This document shows, piece after piece, positions 48,073 to 58,647 of a stretch of DNA of 64,000 nt (positions are counted from its first letter, which is position 1; each line of letters opens with the position of its first letter). This stretch comes from Saprospiraceae bacterium. GTDB lineage: Bacteria; Bacteroidota; Bacteroidia; Chitinophagales; Saprospiraceae. Position numbers and translations under genes: made by a program. The notes under the pieces are model-generated. The model saw only the letters and a program-made list of their open reading frames with translations. It was not told where the DNA came from and made no database searches. Where the stretch lies: NCBI GenBank assembly GCA_016718205.1, contig JADKEB010000003.1, positions 194,558 to 258,557 on the forward strand, given 5' to 3'.

Positions 48073-48584
48073 ACTACTAACACCAACAACCGAACAACTT
48101 TTAACTTAGTTTTCCTAAGTGCATGTCTTAGTGCATCTTAGTGGTCAAAAATATGACCCTCGTTCGTCGTACCGCGTCAAGCAATGCTTGAGCTTCCGAG
48201 CTACGATGCAGTATCAGCAGGCATCTTGCCTGAGAGCGTACAAAAAAACGATCATTAACAATGCAGGCTGGAAGCCTAGGGTATCGTAGCGGGATGCTAC
48301 GACAAACTGAGCATCTTAGTGTCAAAAATCTGAGCAGCCGAATGTAACTACGTTAATTTATGGCAATATCTTAGGTTTTCAAAATATAAATACTGTACCA
48401 GTAGCACTTTTATGCTGTTTGTTTTGATTTTAGTGCAATACATTATCATTCACAAAATAATATTTCTTCAGGTATGTAGGTTTGAAAGTTGTTGCAACCA
48501 TATTTGTAAATAAAATGTGAATGAATGGTTTGAGACTAAAAAAATAAACTTTACTTTTAGGCGCAAAATAATCAAAATCACAAT
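48073..48584. other. Intergenic region with hairpin-rich dispersed repeat
   Basis: 512 bp without a gene. At 48162-48232 it carries GTTCGTCGTA, a hairpin (CAAGCAATGCTTG) and CTACGATGCA-GTAT-N5-GGCATCTTG, which also occurs inside the MITE-like element at 5699-5748. A further pair of CGTAGC/GCTACG arms lies at 48277-48302. No protein or RNA family recognised. Confidence 0.6.
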
Positions 48585-50262
48585 ATGAGTACAACAGCAA
48601 CAAAAATGTCACACCCAAAAGGACTTTGGGTGCTATTTGGCACAGAAATGTGGGAAAGGTTCAATTTCTATGGTATGCGGACCCTTCTCACTTTATTTAT
48701 CGTCCATGCATTAATGATGAGTGAAGAACAATCATCTATCATTTATGGTGGATTTTTGGGTCTTTGTTACCTTACACCTATGTTGGGTGGATTTATTTCT
48801 GACAGATTTTTGGGCAACAGGAATTGTATTATGATAGGTGGTCTCCTTATGGCTGCCGGTCAGTTTCTGCTTTTTACCAGCGCAAGCACTTTCGGTACAA
48901 ATCTCGAATTGGCAAAAACACTTTTGTATGTTGCATTGGGAGTGCTGATATTTGGTAACGGGTTTTTTAAGCCCAATATTTCCAGTATGGTGACCAACCT
49001 TTACCCTAAAGGAGGAAAAAACTAAATTAGACACTGCTTTCACAATATTTTATATGGGTATCAATGTAGGTGCTTTTTTAGGTCAGTTTATATGTCCAGC
49101 ACTTGGTGATGTAGTTGATGTTAATGGTACAAGAGATGTATTTGCATTCAAATGGGGCTTTATGGCTGCAGGTATCGCTATGCTGATTGGTACATTTACT
49201 TTTTATATGCTCAAGGACAAATATGTGGTAACTCCTGAAGGGAGGGCCCTTGGCGGCTTACCAAAAAACAACATTGCTTCCGACTATGAAGAAGGTGAAT
49301 CACAAAAAGCTGTATTTTCAAATCAGTCTCTTATGATTGCAGTAGCTGTTTTTGTTACACTTGTATTTGTTTTCAAAAATTTTGTCGGTGTAAACTGGAT
49401 TTTTTCGGGCATTTATGCGAGCGGTATTACTCTGGCTGGATTGATCTTATCTGATTCATCACTGACTAAAGTAGAGAGAGACAGAATCTTGGTGATATAT
49501 GTAGTATCATTTTTTGTGATCTTCTTTTGGGCCGCATTTGAGCAGGCTGGGTCTTCTCTTACATTTATAGCCAATAATCAAACTGACAGAAACTTTTTGG
49601 GATGGAACATGCCTCCCTCTATGGTCCAAATATTCAATGGTATCTTTGTAGTGGCACTGGCTATACCTTTTAGTATGTTGTGGGATAAGCTCAGAGCAGC
49701 TGACAAAGAACCCATTTCGCCTATGAAACAGGCATTTGGTCTGGCCGTAATGGCCATAGCCTACTTTATCATTGCTAATAATGTAAAAGGTCTGGGGACG
49801 TCAGGATTGTTGGGCATAAAATGGTTGATTTTATTATATCTTCTGATGACTATCGGAGAGCTCTGTTTATCTCCTATCGGGCTTTCATTAGTCGGAAAGC
49901 TGGCTCCAAAAAGATTTACATCTTTACTTTATGGCGTATTCTTCTTGTCCAATGCGTCCGGATACGCATTGGCTGGAACACTAGGTGCGATCTTGCCTGC
50001 TACCGGAGATAAGTTTAAGACTGCCAGTGAGATGGGACTTGACCTACAGGCCATCCTGGACAAAACCGTGACGCCTACTGCTGAACAGTTGAAAATGCTG
50101 GCTGATAAAAACATCATGGACCATTATCCGGTATTTGCGGGATTTCAGATCACCAATCTTTATGAATTTTTCCTTGTATTTGTGATTTTATGTGGAGTGG
50201 CTGCGGCTTTGCTTTTTGCACTGGTGCCTACACTCAAAAAAATGATGCATGGTGTTCATTAA
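48585..50262 (+). pseudogene. POT-family peptide transporter, one frameshift
   Basis: Proton-coupled di/tripeptide importer. The first frame (48585-49025) begins HPKGLWVLFGTEMWERFNFY, the PTR2 signature with the ExxER motif, and reads to NLYPKGGKN-stop. The second (to 50262) continues YMGINVGAFLGQF. Removing one A from the A-run at 49016-49021 joins them as GGKTKLDTAFTIFYMGINVG, the normal POT sequence. Repaired length is 558 aa, about 14 TMs. With only one homopolymer insertion, a working gene is likely in the organism. A strong terminator follows. Confidence 0.9.
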
Positions 50263-50282
50263 GAAGACATAAATACTTAAGA

Positions 50283-50344
50283 TAAAAAATCAAGAGGCCG
50301 CCATCTCTCATGCAGATGAGATGTGCGGCCTCTTGATTTTTTTT
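50283..50344 (+). terminator. Strong hairpin terminator
   Basis: AAAAAATCAAGAGGCCGC at 50284-50301 pairs with GCGGCCTCTTGATTTTTT at 50325-50342, with an inner partial stem (CATCTC/GAGATG). It lies 21 bp after the POT gene. Confidence 0.9.
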
Positions 50345-50526
50345 GAAGGAAAGTACTCTGCAGCCTATGAATGATGCATTTTTAAAAGTCAAAAGAAATT
50401 GGTTTGTAAAAATGTGTTATTTTAAAACATTGAAAATGTAGTCCTTAAAATGCAAAACTGTATAAAAACAATTTCTTTAAGGTATAAAGTGGATTGTATG
50501 GATTTTACAGGTAATAATTTATAAAC

Positions 50527-51510
50527 ATGTTTGCAAAAGAATTACTATTATACCATACGGCAGATAAAAAAGTAAACGTATCGGTTTTTTACCAAAATGG
50601 CACTTTTTGGCTTGCACAGAAAGCAATGGCTGAGTTGTTTGGAGTAGATAGAACAGTAATTACTAAACATTTAAAAAATATTTTTCAAACAAAGGAATTA
50701 TTGGAAAATGCAGTATGTGCAAAAATTGCACATACTGCCGGAGACGGTAAAAATTACAGCACTAACTTTTACCGACTCGAAGCTATTTTAGCAGTGGGTT
50801 ACCGCATAAACTCTATCCAAGCCACCGATTTTCGCAAGTGGGCGACCCAAACTCTCAATGAATTTATCATCAAAGGTTTTGTATTGGATGATGATCGTCT
50901 TAAGCAAGGTAAAACATTTGGTCAGGACTATTTTGACGAATTGCTGGAACGAATTCGTGAAATCAGGTCGAGCGAAAGAAGGTTTTACCAAAAAATTACT
51001 GATCTCTATGCTCTTAGTACGGATTATAATAAGGAAAGCCAACAAACTAAAGATTTTTTTGCGGCTGTTCAAAATAAACTGCATTGGGCTATTACGGGCA
51101 AAACTGCTGCTGAAATCATCTATTCTGATGCAGACGCTGCCAAACTATATATGGGATTAAAAACCTGGAAAGCAGCTCCGGATGGAAAAATAATGAAAAG
51201 TGATGCTATGGTGGCTAAAAACTATTTGGAACTCCAGCACATAACGGAACTAAACCGAATTGTATCGGCGTATTTAGATTTAGCAGAAAACAATGCACAG
51301 AGAAACATTGCTTTTAACATGCAACAATGGGCAATATTTTTAGATCGGTTTTTAGAGCTATCAAATTATCCGATTTTAAAAGATAAAGGCAAAGTTTCAA
51401 TGCTGGAAGCCAAACTAAAGGCGGAAGGTGAGTATGAAAAATACCGAATCATTCAGGATCAAAACTATGAAAGCGATTTTGATAAAGAGATTAAAAGACT
51501 TAAGCCATAA
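50527..51510 (+). CDS. RhuM-family (virulence-associated) DNA-binding-like protein
   Basis: 327 aa. Typical features: FYQNGTFWLAQKAMAELFGVDRTV, TKHLKNIF, the DGKNYSTNFYRLEAILAVGYRINS block and FRKWATQTLNEFIIKGF. RhuM proteins occur beside restriction or mobile loci and on pathogenicity islands; their role is not defined. Here it stands alone between two POT transporters, which suggests an insertion into a transporter pair. Confidence 0.88.
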   Translation: MFAKELLLYHTADKKVNVSVFYQNGTFWLAQKAMAELFGVDRTVITKHLKNIFQTKELLENAVCAKIAHTAGDGKNYSTNFYRLEAILAVGYRINSIQATDFRKWATQTLNEFIIKGFVLDDDRLKQGKTFGQDYFDELLERIREIRSSERRFYQKITDLYALSTDYNKESQQTKDFFAAVQNKLHWAITGKTAAEIIYSDADAAKLYMGLKTWKAAPDGKIMKSDAMVAKNYLELQHITELNRIVSAYLDLAENNAQRNIAFNMQQWAIFLDRFLELSNYPILKDKGKVSMLEAKLKAEGEYEKYRIIQDQNYESDFDKEIKRLKP

Positions 51511-51709
51511 GTGTATGACGGAATTATAGTGAACAGAAAATATTGTGCGAAAAATTTATATCACAAGTTATTATTTTTCAAATAATTGTGATTTTAAATT
51601 TTGCAAATCATTTTCTGTTAAGTATAAAAACATACGCTCAGACTAAAAACCTATAAATCTTAAGATTTTTATTTTATTTTTGACTTTTTAACATTAAAAA
51701 TCATAGTCA

Positions 51710-53227
51710 ATGAGCAGACATGTATCACTTAACTTAGAGCAGATCCAAAATTTCGAAGGTAAATACCCTAAACAAATATGGCCTTTGTTTTTTTCTGAAA
51801 TGTGGGAGCGATTTTGTTTCTATGGCATGAGAGGTATGCTGATTTATTTTATGGTGACGGAGCTGATGCTCAATGATTCAGTCGCCAATCTTCAGTATGG
51901 AGCTACTCAGGCATTCGTTTATGCCTTTACCTTCATAGGTGGATTGTTTGCAGATAAAATTCTTGGATACAGAAAATCTCTGTTTTGGGGTGGAATCCTT
52001 ATGATAGTGGGGAGTTTGATTCTGGCTATCGATCCCAAGGCATATTTCTTTTTTGGCATCAGCTTTACCATCATAGGCACCGGGTTTTTTAAGCCCAATA
52101 TTTCAACCATGGTGGGACAGTTGTATAAAGAAGGTGATCCCAGAAGAGATGCCGGATTTTCTTTGTTTTATGCAGGTATCAACATCGGTGCCTTGTTGGG
52201 TGGTTATCTGTGCATCGCTGTAGGAAAAGGAGAAATGTTGAGCAGCATTGTCCCCGAAGCACTCAGATGGAACGTAGCTTTTGGGTTTGCGGCGATAGTA
52301 ATGGTGATCAGTTTGCTTACATTTATCAATACTCAGAAATCTATGGGCGAAATTGGTTTGTCTCCTTTGTCTCACTTGACGGAAAAAAAGCGCAAAATAT
52401 CGGAATGGGCAACATATATAGGCTCATTGGTGTTGCTGCCCGTGATTATGATCATGGTATCCAAAACCAAATATACAGACTACTTTATGTATACCATCGG
52501 ACCGCTGACCTTAGTGTACTTAGGGTATGAAATGATGCACATGAATGCTTCTGATCGTAAAAAATTACTGGCAGGTCTGGTATTTATCTTCTTCAGCATC
52601 ATATTCTGGGCGTTTTTTGAGCAGAGTGGAGGATCACTCAGTTTATTTGCTGCCAACAACCTTGACAATAAAGTTTTGGGCATCACGCTGGATCCCAATG
52701 GTGTCAATAATTCAGCCAACTCTCTTTTTGTCATCATGTTTGCTGCACTTCTCGGTATTGTCTGGATATGGCTGGCCAACAGAAAAATGGAGCCAAATAC
52801 ATTGATAAAATTTGGTATGGCATTTATTTTTCTTTCAGGTGGATTTTATATTTTTTACAGTACCAGATTATTTGCAGATACTAATGGGGTCACTTCACTT
52901 GATCTGTTTACATTTGGTTGGTTGATTATTACTTTCGGTGAGTTGTGTCTTTCACCTATCGGTATGTCCATTATGACCAAACTGGCTCCTCAAAGATTAC
53001 AGGCCATCATGATGGGTATGTGGTTTTTGGCAAGTGCATATGGACAATACTTTGCCGGAATTCTTGGTGCCAATATATCTGAAGTATCAGAAAATGCCGA
53101 TAATTATAATAAATTGATAGCATACACCGATGGTTACCGGCAGTTGGCAATTTATGCTTTGATTGCAGGCGTCGTTCTGATAGCCATCTCACCGTTTGTG
53201 CGCAAATTGATGCAGGAAGTGAAATAG
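51710..53227 (+). CDS. POT-family peptide transporter
   Basis: 505-aa proton-dependent oligopeptide transporter. PTR2 signature FFSEMWERFCFYGMRGMLIY (ExxER motif), GTGFFKPNISTMVGQLY and FWAFFEQSGGSLSLFA. It is intact, unlike the paralogue at 48.6 kb, with about 12-14 TMs. A -7 box TATTTTTG lies at 51675-51682. Likely imports dipeptides such as those released by the S46 peptidase. Confidence 0.93.
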   Translation: MSRHVSLNLEQIQNFEGKYPKQIWPLFFSEMWERFCFYGMRGMLIYFMVTELMLNDSVANLQYGATQAFVYAFTFIGGLFADKILGYRKSLFWGGILMIVGSLILAIDPKAYFFFGISFTIIGTGFFKPNISTMVGQLYKEGDPRRDAGFSLFYAGINIGALLGGYLCIAVGKGEMLSSIVPEALRWNVAFGFAAIVMVISLLTFINTQKSMGEIGLSPLSHLTEKKRKISEWATYIGSLVLLPVIMIMVSKTKYTDYFMYTIGPLTLVYLGYEMMHMNASDRKKLLAGLVFIFFSIIFWAFFEQSGGSLSLFAANNLDNKVLGITLDPNGVNNSANSLFVIMFAALLGIVWIWLANRKMEPNTLIKFGMAFIFLSGGFYIFYSTRLFADTNGVTSLDLFTFGWLIITFGELCLSPIGMSIMTKLAPQRLQAIMMGMWFLASAYGQYFAGILGANISEVSENADNYNKLIAYTDGYRQLAIYALIAGVVLIAISPFVRKLMQEVK

Positions 53228-53249
53228 ATGTTGAGGTTTAACATTTTTT

Positions 53250-53277
53250 TTTGACATATTTTGAAATACTATTTTTG
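53250..53277 (+). promoter_or_regulatory. Bacteroidota promoter
   Basis: TTTG at 53250-53253 and exact TAnnTTTG (TATTTTTG) at 53270-53277, 16 bp apart. This sets transcription start near 53283 and rules out the upstream open extension of the following gene. Confidence 0.65.
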
Positions 53278-53311
53278 CAATTGTCGTTTAAACCAAAACG
53301 ATTCGTATCAA

Positions 53312-54214
53312 ATGGGATATTGCCGCATTATTATTACTTGCACCTGTATATTGTTGATGATCAGCCTGACTTCTTTCGGGCAGACAATTTTTACAGCAGC
53401 AGAAGAAGAATTAGCCTACCATGCTGATGTGATGGCCAATGCATCCGAAGGTAAACACCGAAGTCAGGCTATGAGTAAGTTCAATTCCCTGTTTTTGGAG
53501 ACACTTGGCAAAAAAGGTTCTTTTCAGCACCAGTTTGATTCTCTGAAGTGGATTTCCAAAAAATCTCCTTCAGACAGATCATTCAGGATATTTACCTGGG
53601 AAGTAGCTGTAGATGAAGGAGAAGTAAAATATTTTGGTGTCATCCAGACATCAGATGAAAAACTACATGTACTCAAAGACATTTTTAAAAATATCGATGG
53701 AGGTTTCAAGGAGGACGAGTATGATAAAGAATCCTGGCTTGGTGCGATCTATTATCATCTGATGGAAAACAAGACACCTAAAGGCGAAAAGTACTATTTA
53801 CTTTTTGGTGTCAACAGATGGGATAAATATGAAAATATCAAATTGATAGATGTACTGTTTTTTACAAGAGAAGGCAATCCGTATTTTGGTAAGCCGGTCT
53901 TCAGAACTCAGGTAGCCGGGCAAAAAGACGAACAGGTCAACAGATTATTGTTCAGATATGCTGCTGATGCTCAAATGACAGTCAATTACAATCCGGGTAT
54001 GGAAATGATCGTTGTGGATAATCTGATCAAAAAGATGAGTCGTATACCCGGACAAGGGGAAACACTAGTACCTGATGGCAGCTATGTAGGCTATGAGCTA
54101 AAAGAAGGATACTGGACCCGAATAGAAAAGATCGCTACTCAAATTATGGATGAAGCACCAAGACCTAAACCTGTTCTGGACCAAAGAAAGGGCAAAAAAA
54201 TTAATGGAAATTAG
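53312..54214 (+). CDS. Secreted protein of unknown function
   Basis: Start at ATG 53312, downstream of the promoter, giving a signal peptide (MGYCRIIITCTCILLMISLT, cleaved after SFGQ). 300 aa. The mature part is soluble, rich in aromatic residues and ends in a basic tail RPKPVLDQRKGKK. Conserved-looking core with EVAVDEGEVKYFGVIQTSD and YYLLFGVNRWDKYENIK. No domain recognised. Confidence 0.75.
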   Translation: MGYCRIIITCTCILLMISLTSFGQTIFTAAEEELAYHADVMANASEGKHRSQAMSKFNSLFLETLGKKGSFQHQFDSLKWISKKSPSDRSFRIFTWEVAVDEGEVKYFGVIQTSDEKLHVLKDIFKNIDGGFKEDEYDKESWLGAIYYHLMENKTPKGEKYYLLFGVNRWDKYENIKLIDVLFFTREGNPYFGKPVFRTQVAGQKDEQVNRLLFRYAADAQMTVNYNPGMEMIVVDNLIKKMSRIPGQGETLVPDGSYVGYELKEGYWTRIEKIATQIMDEAPRPKPVLDQRKGKKINGN

Positions 54215-54251
54215 TAGGATGGGGTATAATGGAGCTAAAGCAGGGAAAGTA

Positions 54252-55013
54252 TTATGATAAAATCAACCCAATCGGACAATGATCTGACCCTAATTCCTGA
54301 TCGAGGATAAATGCATCCTTGATGTTATCATTCATGCGTTCATCAACCAGAAAATAGTCTATACGCCAGCCCAGATTTTTGGCTCTGGCACCAAATCGAA
54401 CACTCCAAAACGAATATTGGACCTTGTCCGGATAAAGATATCTGAAAGAATCAGTAAATCCTTTTGATAAAATTTTAGTCATCCCATCTATTTCCACTTG
54501 TGTATATCCTGAAGTTTTATTGTAATTTTCCTTTGGTCTGGCAAGGTCAATAGGATTATGAGCCACATTGAAATCACCTGTGACTATGATGTTTTTCTTC
54601 ATTCGCAAATCGGCAAGATATTTAGAAAAGGCTTCGTCCCATTCTCCTCGATAATCAAGTCTTTTGAGTCCTTCTCCACTATTGGGTACATAGACATTGA
54701 CCAAAAAAAAATCATCAAACTCGGCACTAATGACTCGACCTTCATTGCCATGATCAGTGATACCGATATCTTTGGTGATGGATATTGGCTCTTTTTTGGA
54801 GATGATAGCGACACCTGAGTATCCTTTTTTCTCTGCCGAATTGCTATGAACATGGTATCCGCTCAATGATGAAAGAACCTCAGCTACCTGAACATCCTGA
54901 GCTTTTGTTTCTTGCAGACAGAAAATATCTGCATCCATATCAGCAAACTGCTGAAGAAATGTTCGTCCTACCACGGCACGGATTCCATTGACATTCCAGG
55001 AGATGAGTTTCAT
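54252..55013 (-). CDS. xth: Exodeoxyribonuclease III
   Basis: 253-aa AP endonuclease / 3'-5' exonuclease of base-excision repair. Motifs: LISWNVNGIRAV, CLQETKAQ (metal Glu), VTGDFNVAH, SFWSVRFGARAKNLGWRIDY and the catalytic pair in GSDHCPI. Normal length. The dispersed repeat 55047-55140 lies directly upstream. Confidence 0.95.
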   Translation of the reverse strand: MKLISWNVNGIRAVVGRTFLQQFADMDADIFCLQETKAQDVQVAEVLSSLSGYHVHSNSAEKKGYSGVAIISKKEPISITKDIGITDHGNEGRVISAEFDDFFLVNVYVPNSGEGLKRLDYRGEWDEAFSKYLADLRMKKNIIVTGDFNVAHNPIDLARPKENYNKTSGYTQVEIDGMTKILSKGFTDSFRYLYPDKVQYSFWSVRFGARAKNLGWRIDYFLVDERMNDNIKDAFILDQELGSDHCPIGLILS

Positions 55014-55046
55014 CTGTATATTTTTGTTTATATTTTAATTGCCAGG

Positions 55047-55140
55047 TGGAATTAGCATGAAAATATTTATTCCGATTTGTGCCCGCCTGAACACGTTAGT
55101 CGGGCAGGTACCACAAAGATGGATTCATGCTCATTTCATG
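55047..55140. repeat. Dispersed repeat, inverted copy of 39841-39932
   Basis: Reverse complement shares ATGAAATGAGCATGAA, CCTGCCCGACTAACGTGTTC and ATTTTCATGC-AATTCCA with 39841-39932, with diverged bases in between. It sits between exonuclease III and the IS66 end. Confidence 0.75.
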
Positions 55141-55204
55141 TGATTGTTTTGATCTTAAAAGTCACAATATTAAATCATTATTACGTATAATTGAAAAATT
55201 TTTT

Positions 55205-56819
55205 GTAACTATTTACGAGGCCTGGTGAGAGAAACAGAATGATTTGCCTTCAAAAATATTTTTGATGGTGTCGAATACGTTCATATTATGTTTCCTTGCA
55301 GTTGAGATCACACTCATAATACGAGCATGGTGAGTTGCTCCATCGGTGCTTCTGAAGCAATGAGATACATTCATTTTTACCTTTGAAAACCTAAAATCTC
55401 TCTCCGCTTGATTATTGGTAAAGGGAACTTCGGGATCAAAGGCGTATAGTAACACTACATCCATGTTGGTTTGCATACGAATTATCAAGTTAAGCCCTTT
55501 ACTTTTTTCTCTCTTCCTCGTTTGCCTTTTCTCTCAGGTGGTGGCTCTTCTTGGATTCCGTCTGTTAATATTTGTTGGTAGTGCTTTACTATATTTTCTC
55601 TGTTGTTCATGTTTTGTTCTTCATCGGTTGCTTTAAGTTTTAGTAGAAGTGTTTTCATTTTAACTGCCCATTGCCTACCTATTTCCTCTTGTGAGGTAAG
55701 CTCTCTTATGATATGTGCGCCACATAAGGCATGTATGATACTTAAGAAATTGAAGTAGCTCGCATAACTATCGTGCACAAGTTTCCCTGTGTAATCTTTG
55801 ATGAGACTTAACTCACTTTTCAAGGCTTCCAACCCTCTTTTACTATGTGTAAAAAGATAGGTGAACATACAAGTACTCATTACATGAAGCCAAAACATCT
55901 TTCCGCCAACTCGAATACCTGTTTCATCTGAATGTGCGACCAGAGATGATAGTATTGATTTCTTGATTAACATCTCTACCGCTTCCATTTTCTCATATGC
56001 CTTAGCATTATATTTTACTATTGTGGAAACGTTGGGGAATAATCCATATAAATCGCTGAGCAATTGCGATACTTTCTGAATAGGTACCTTGTAATCGTTG
56101 CACAGCAGTACGCTTAGAGTTTTGACATTGTTACCGTATTGAACCGGGGCGTTTACTCCTTGTGGAAATATACCGAAATGTTCCTTCCCGCAGCAAGGAC
56201 AAGTCTTCTTTTGTTGTTTGTAGTCTGTGACTACTACCTGTGGCTCAGGTATGTCTTGTACTTGTCGTACTTCTGAAATTTCACCTTTTACAGCCATCAA
56301 ATCTGCCCCACATTCACAACGTTCAGTTTCTACTTTTAATTCTACCTCATTTGTAAATTGTAGTCTGTCCATTCCTTTGCCTTGGTGACCTTCTTTTCCG
56401 CCTCGTTTTCCACCCTTCTTCCAGGGTGTGGCTGCTTTCCTATAGGGATCACTTGATGGTGGTTTGTGAGAGTTGTTGCTATTTTGGTTTAATCTAGATT
56501 TGAGCTCTGAAACCTCGGCTCTTAATGCCATAATTTCATTATTTTGCCTTTCTATTATTTCGTCTCGCCTTTGAATCTCATCTAATAACAAAAATATCAC
56601 GGCAACCAATGATTCACTATCACCGCTGAGGGTTATTCCTTTTGCTTTTAATAAAGGATGTTCAGAAAGTATTTCGTATATATTTTTGATAAGTACTCTG
56701 TTTGATTGTTTACCAAATTTCAGAGTTCTATTTTCAGGTCAGGTCTATAAATGTTACAAATATATATTTTATTTTTATATTTGTACTTAATTTTAAATAT
56801 TTTTGACGTAAATAGTTAC
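55205..56819 (-). mobile_element. IS66-family element (TnpC-only type)
   Basis: Terminal inverted repeats GTAACTATTTACG (55205-55217) and CGTAAATAGTTAC (56807-56819) are exact; outermost GTAA is typical of IS66. Length 1615 bp with a single transposase frame and no TnpA/TnpB, as in the ISBst12 subgroup. No 8-bp target duplication is visible. The transposase stop lies inside the left repeat. Confidence 0.85.
55213..56609 (-). pseudogene. IS66 transposase, one frameshift
   Basis: N-terminal coiled coil and linker (LNQNSNNSHKPPSSDPYRK), zinc-finger region (CECGADL, CPCCGKEHFG) and DDE catalytic domain (SDETGIRVGG; HDSYASYF) in frame 56609-55485. The last part (PFTNNQAERDFRFSKVKMNV, with the catalytic Glu) is in frame 55488-55213. 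One lost base near 55487 explains the split. The frame is open upstream to about 56735 but without ATG, so the true start is unclear. Confidence 0.85.
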
Positions 56820-56843
56820 CATATTAATTTAATTTTTGCTGAC

Positions 56844-56910
56844 TTATAACGTCCAGCACTGGCGATCGGACGCAGCGATAGCAAGTCTGTCGTCCAGTGC
56901 AATGTTATAT
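56844..56910 (-). repeat. attC-like site D (cassette 3, downstream end)
   Basis: Read on the minus strand: ATATAACATTGCACTGG ... CCAGTGCTGGACGTTATAA. Outer boxes (TATAAC/GTTATA) and inner boxes (GCACTGG/CCAGTGC) pair, with unequal unpaired spacers (ATT versus TGGAC) between them: the layout of an integron attC (R, spacer, L, variable loop). 67 bp, 16 bp after the stop of the cassette gene. Confidence 0.65.
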
Positions 56911-56926
56911 GATGTTTAATAATATT

Positions 56927-58012
56927 CTATTTTTCTTTTCGTTGTACCAAACCATTTGCCATCATAGTATTTTTTTTTTCAATCCAATTACCTTTTTCAT
57001 CATAGACAAACTCAAAATGCTCATTTGTACCTGAACCACCTTGATTTAAATATTTTTTGTCAATGCAATCATCATACTTATTGTAAAAATAAACAATTTC
57101 AACTTTTTCTTCTAAATTATCAAAGTATTCAATTTCAACTTTAATTGGTTTGAATGTTCGAGAAAGTTTAATTTTTGTATTAGCATCATTCAATTTCCTA
57201 ATTATTGTTTTCGATGTAGAATCATAACTTGTTGTAAAATTGTTGTTAGAATAAATAAAATCGCCATTATTCCAGGTGAAAACTTCATTTTTAATTGAAT
57301 CCAAATTATATTGTAAAGTATTTTTATCTATGTCAATTAATGCCTGATAATATAGTGGGCGACCATAACCATCATAAAATCTCTTTGCGCCCCACTTTCC
57401 AGTAGCACTATATAACTTTAAACTTGTTATTACTTTATCATTTTCATACTCGTGAAATTGTATCGATTTATTTTGCCATAACCCACTATGTTTTTCTTTG
57501 TTGAATATCTTTACAGGAGTAAATTGGTCAATATACAGTACTGAATCCAAGGTTGTCAACTCTCCGTTGGTAATTGTTTTTATTTTTATAATTTTATTAA
57601 TCGAATCAATAGACGAATTCCAAATCAATTGACTAGAATTGATTTGCTTCGCATATCCATCCATTAATATCTGGTAACCATCATAATAAGGTTTACTTAA
57701 GAATTTTCTTTCACCTACTTCGTTTTGGTACTCATCGTAGTTCGTAATTCCTATGTTATGTTTGCTAATATTATAGTGATATTTAATCGATGTTTGCTTT
57801 TCTGAATCAACCGAAGAGTCAATAAAATGAACAGATTTAATTTCTCCCCTTAAAAGAAATGAAGAATTTATATGTCTTTCAAAGTTGATAATCTTATCTA
57901 CAAGTTGATTATCATAAATAATAAATGGATTATAATTATAATGGTCTTCCAATTGACCTTTCAGTTCAATATTCGTAAGTGCTAGAAGGATTAATATGTT
58001 TAGCTTCATCAT
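56927..58012 (-). CDS. Cassette 3: secreted protein of unknown function
   Basis: Start at ATG 58012 (MMKLNILILLALTNIELKGQ, a signal peptide). A longer frame to 58060 is an artefact: its first residues (MKSPPAPSAWTL) come from the attC-like site and recur before the unrelated cassette 1 gene. 361 aa, low GC, no known domain. A C-terminal FVYDEKGNWIEKK resembles single YD-type strands seen in secreted beta proteins. It fills the space between attC-like sites C and D almost completely (10 and 16 bp margins), as in integron cassettes. Confidence 0.75.
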   Translation of the reverse strand: MMKLNILILLALTNIELKGQLEDHYNYNPFIIYDNQLVDKIINFERHINSSFLLRGEIKSVHFIDSSVDSEKQTSIKYHYNISKHNIGITNYDEYQNEVGERKFLSKPYYDGYQILMDGYAKQINSSQLIWNSSIDSINKIIKIKTITNGELTTLDSVLYIDQFTPVKIFNKEKHSGLWQNKSIQFHEYENDKVITSLKLYSATGKWGAKRFYDGYGRPLYYQALIDIDKNTLQYNLDSIKNEVFTWNNGDFIYSNNNFTTSYDSTSKTIIRKLNDANTKIKLSRTFKPIKVEIEYFDNLEEKVEIVYFYNKYDDCIDKKYLNQGGSGTNEHFEFVYDEKGNWIEKKNTMMANGLVQRKEK

Positions 58013-58021
58013 TTTAATATC

Positions 58022-58114
58022 ATATAACGTCCATGCGCTTGGTGCTGGTGGCGATTTCACTAATGTTTATACAATGATCCATGTTACAAATTTATGCAAA
58101 ATATTTGGTACGTG
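58022..58114 (-). repeat. attC-like site C, truncated
   Basis: From 58025 to 58114 it matches 62492-62581 at 88 of 90 positions without gaps, then similarity stops abruptly. Only the GTTA-side half is present; the TAACAAGCG side of site A has no counterpart. The upstream cassette gene ends inside this repeat (stop at 58092). Confidence 0.65.
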
Positions 58115-58647
58115 GTGTACCATTGAACTCTTTCTCAATTCTTTCCACCATGTATACATTTTCTTGGCTGTGTGCTTTATCAAGTGAAAGTCTAATATCT
58201 CTTTTACTGGAATTATAAAACCGTTCAAAATCTAAAGGAGGGTCAACAGCAAATACAGCGTCTGGTTTAACTTTTGCATTCTGTGCGTATTTTATTGCAC
58301 AACTTCCACCAATAGAAAATCCCCCGATGTAAAATGGAAGTCCTGATAACTTATGCTTATTTGTTACATCTTGAATTATATTATTCAATGACTCTTGGCT
58401 TAGATTATCAACTCCAAATGATTGAACACCATCTTGTAATGTTGGGATTATTGTTAACAACCCTTGTTTTGCAGTTTTAATAGGCAAATCAGTTTGTTCT
58501 AACGTTCTTTCCGCAGATTGTCCAAATCCAGGAATTATAAATATTAATCCAGTAATTGGTTTATTATCTGGATAAATAATGGTGTAATTATTTCGTGTTG
58601 AGTCACTTTGGTCCAAGAATACAACTTCCATTTTTTGACCAAACACC

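Noticed and set aside
48162..48310. Structured RNA gene or CRISPR-like repeat
   Set aside because: The hairpin arms are unevenly spaced and shared with a MITE interior at 5.7 kb, which fits a dispersed repeat better; no regular repeat-spacer pattern.
58013..58060. N-terminal extension MKSPPAPSAWTL on the cassette 3 gene (also 62492-62527 on cassette 1)
   Set aside because: The same residues before two unrelated proteins come from the shared attC-like DNA; signal peptide and GTG/ATG positions support later starts.
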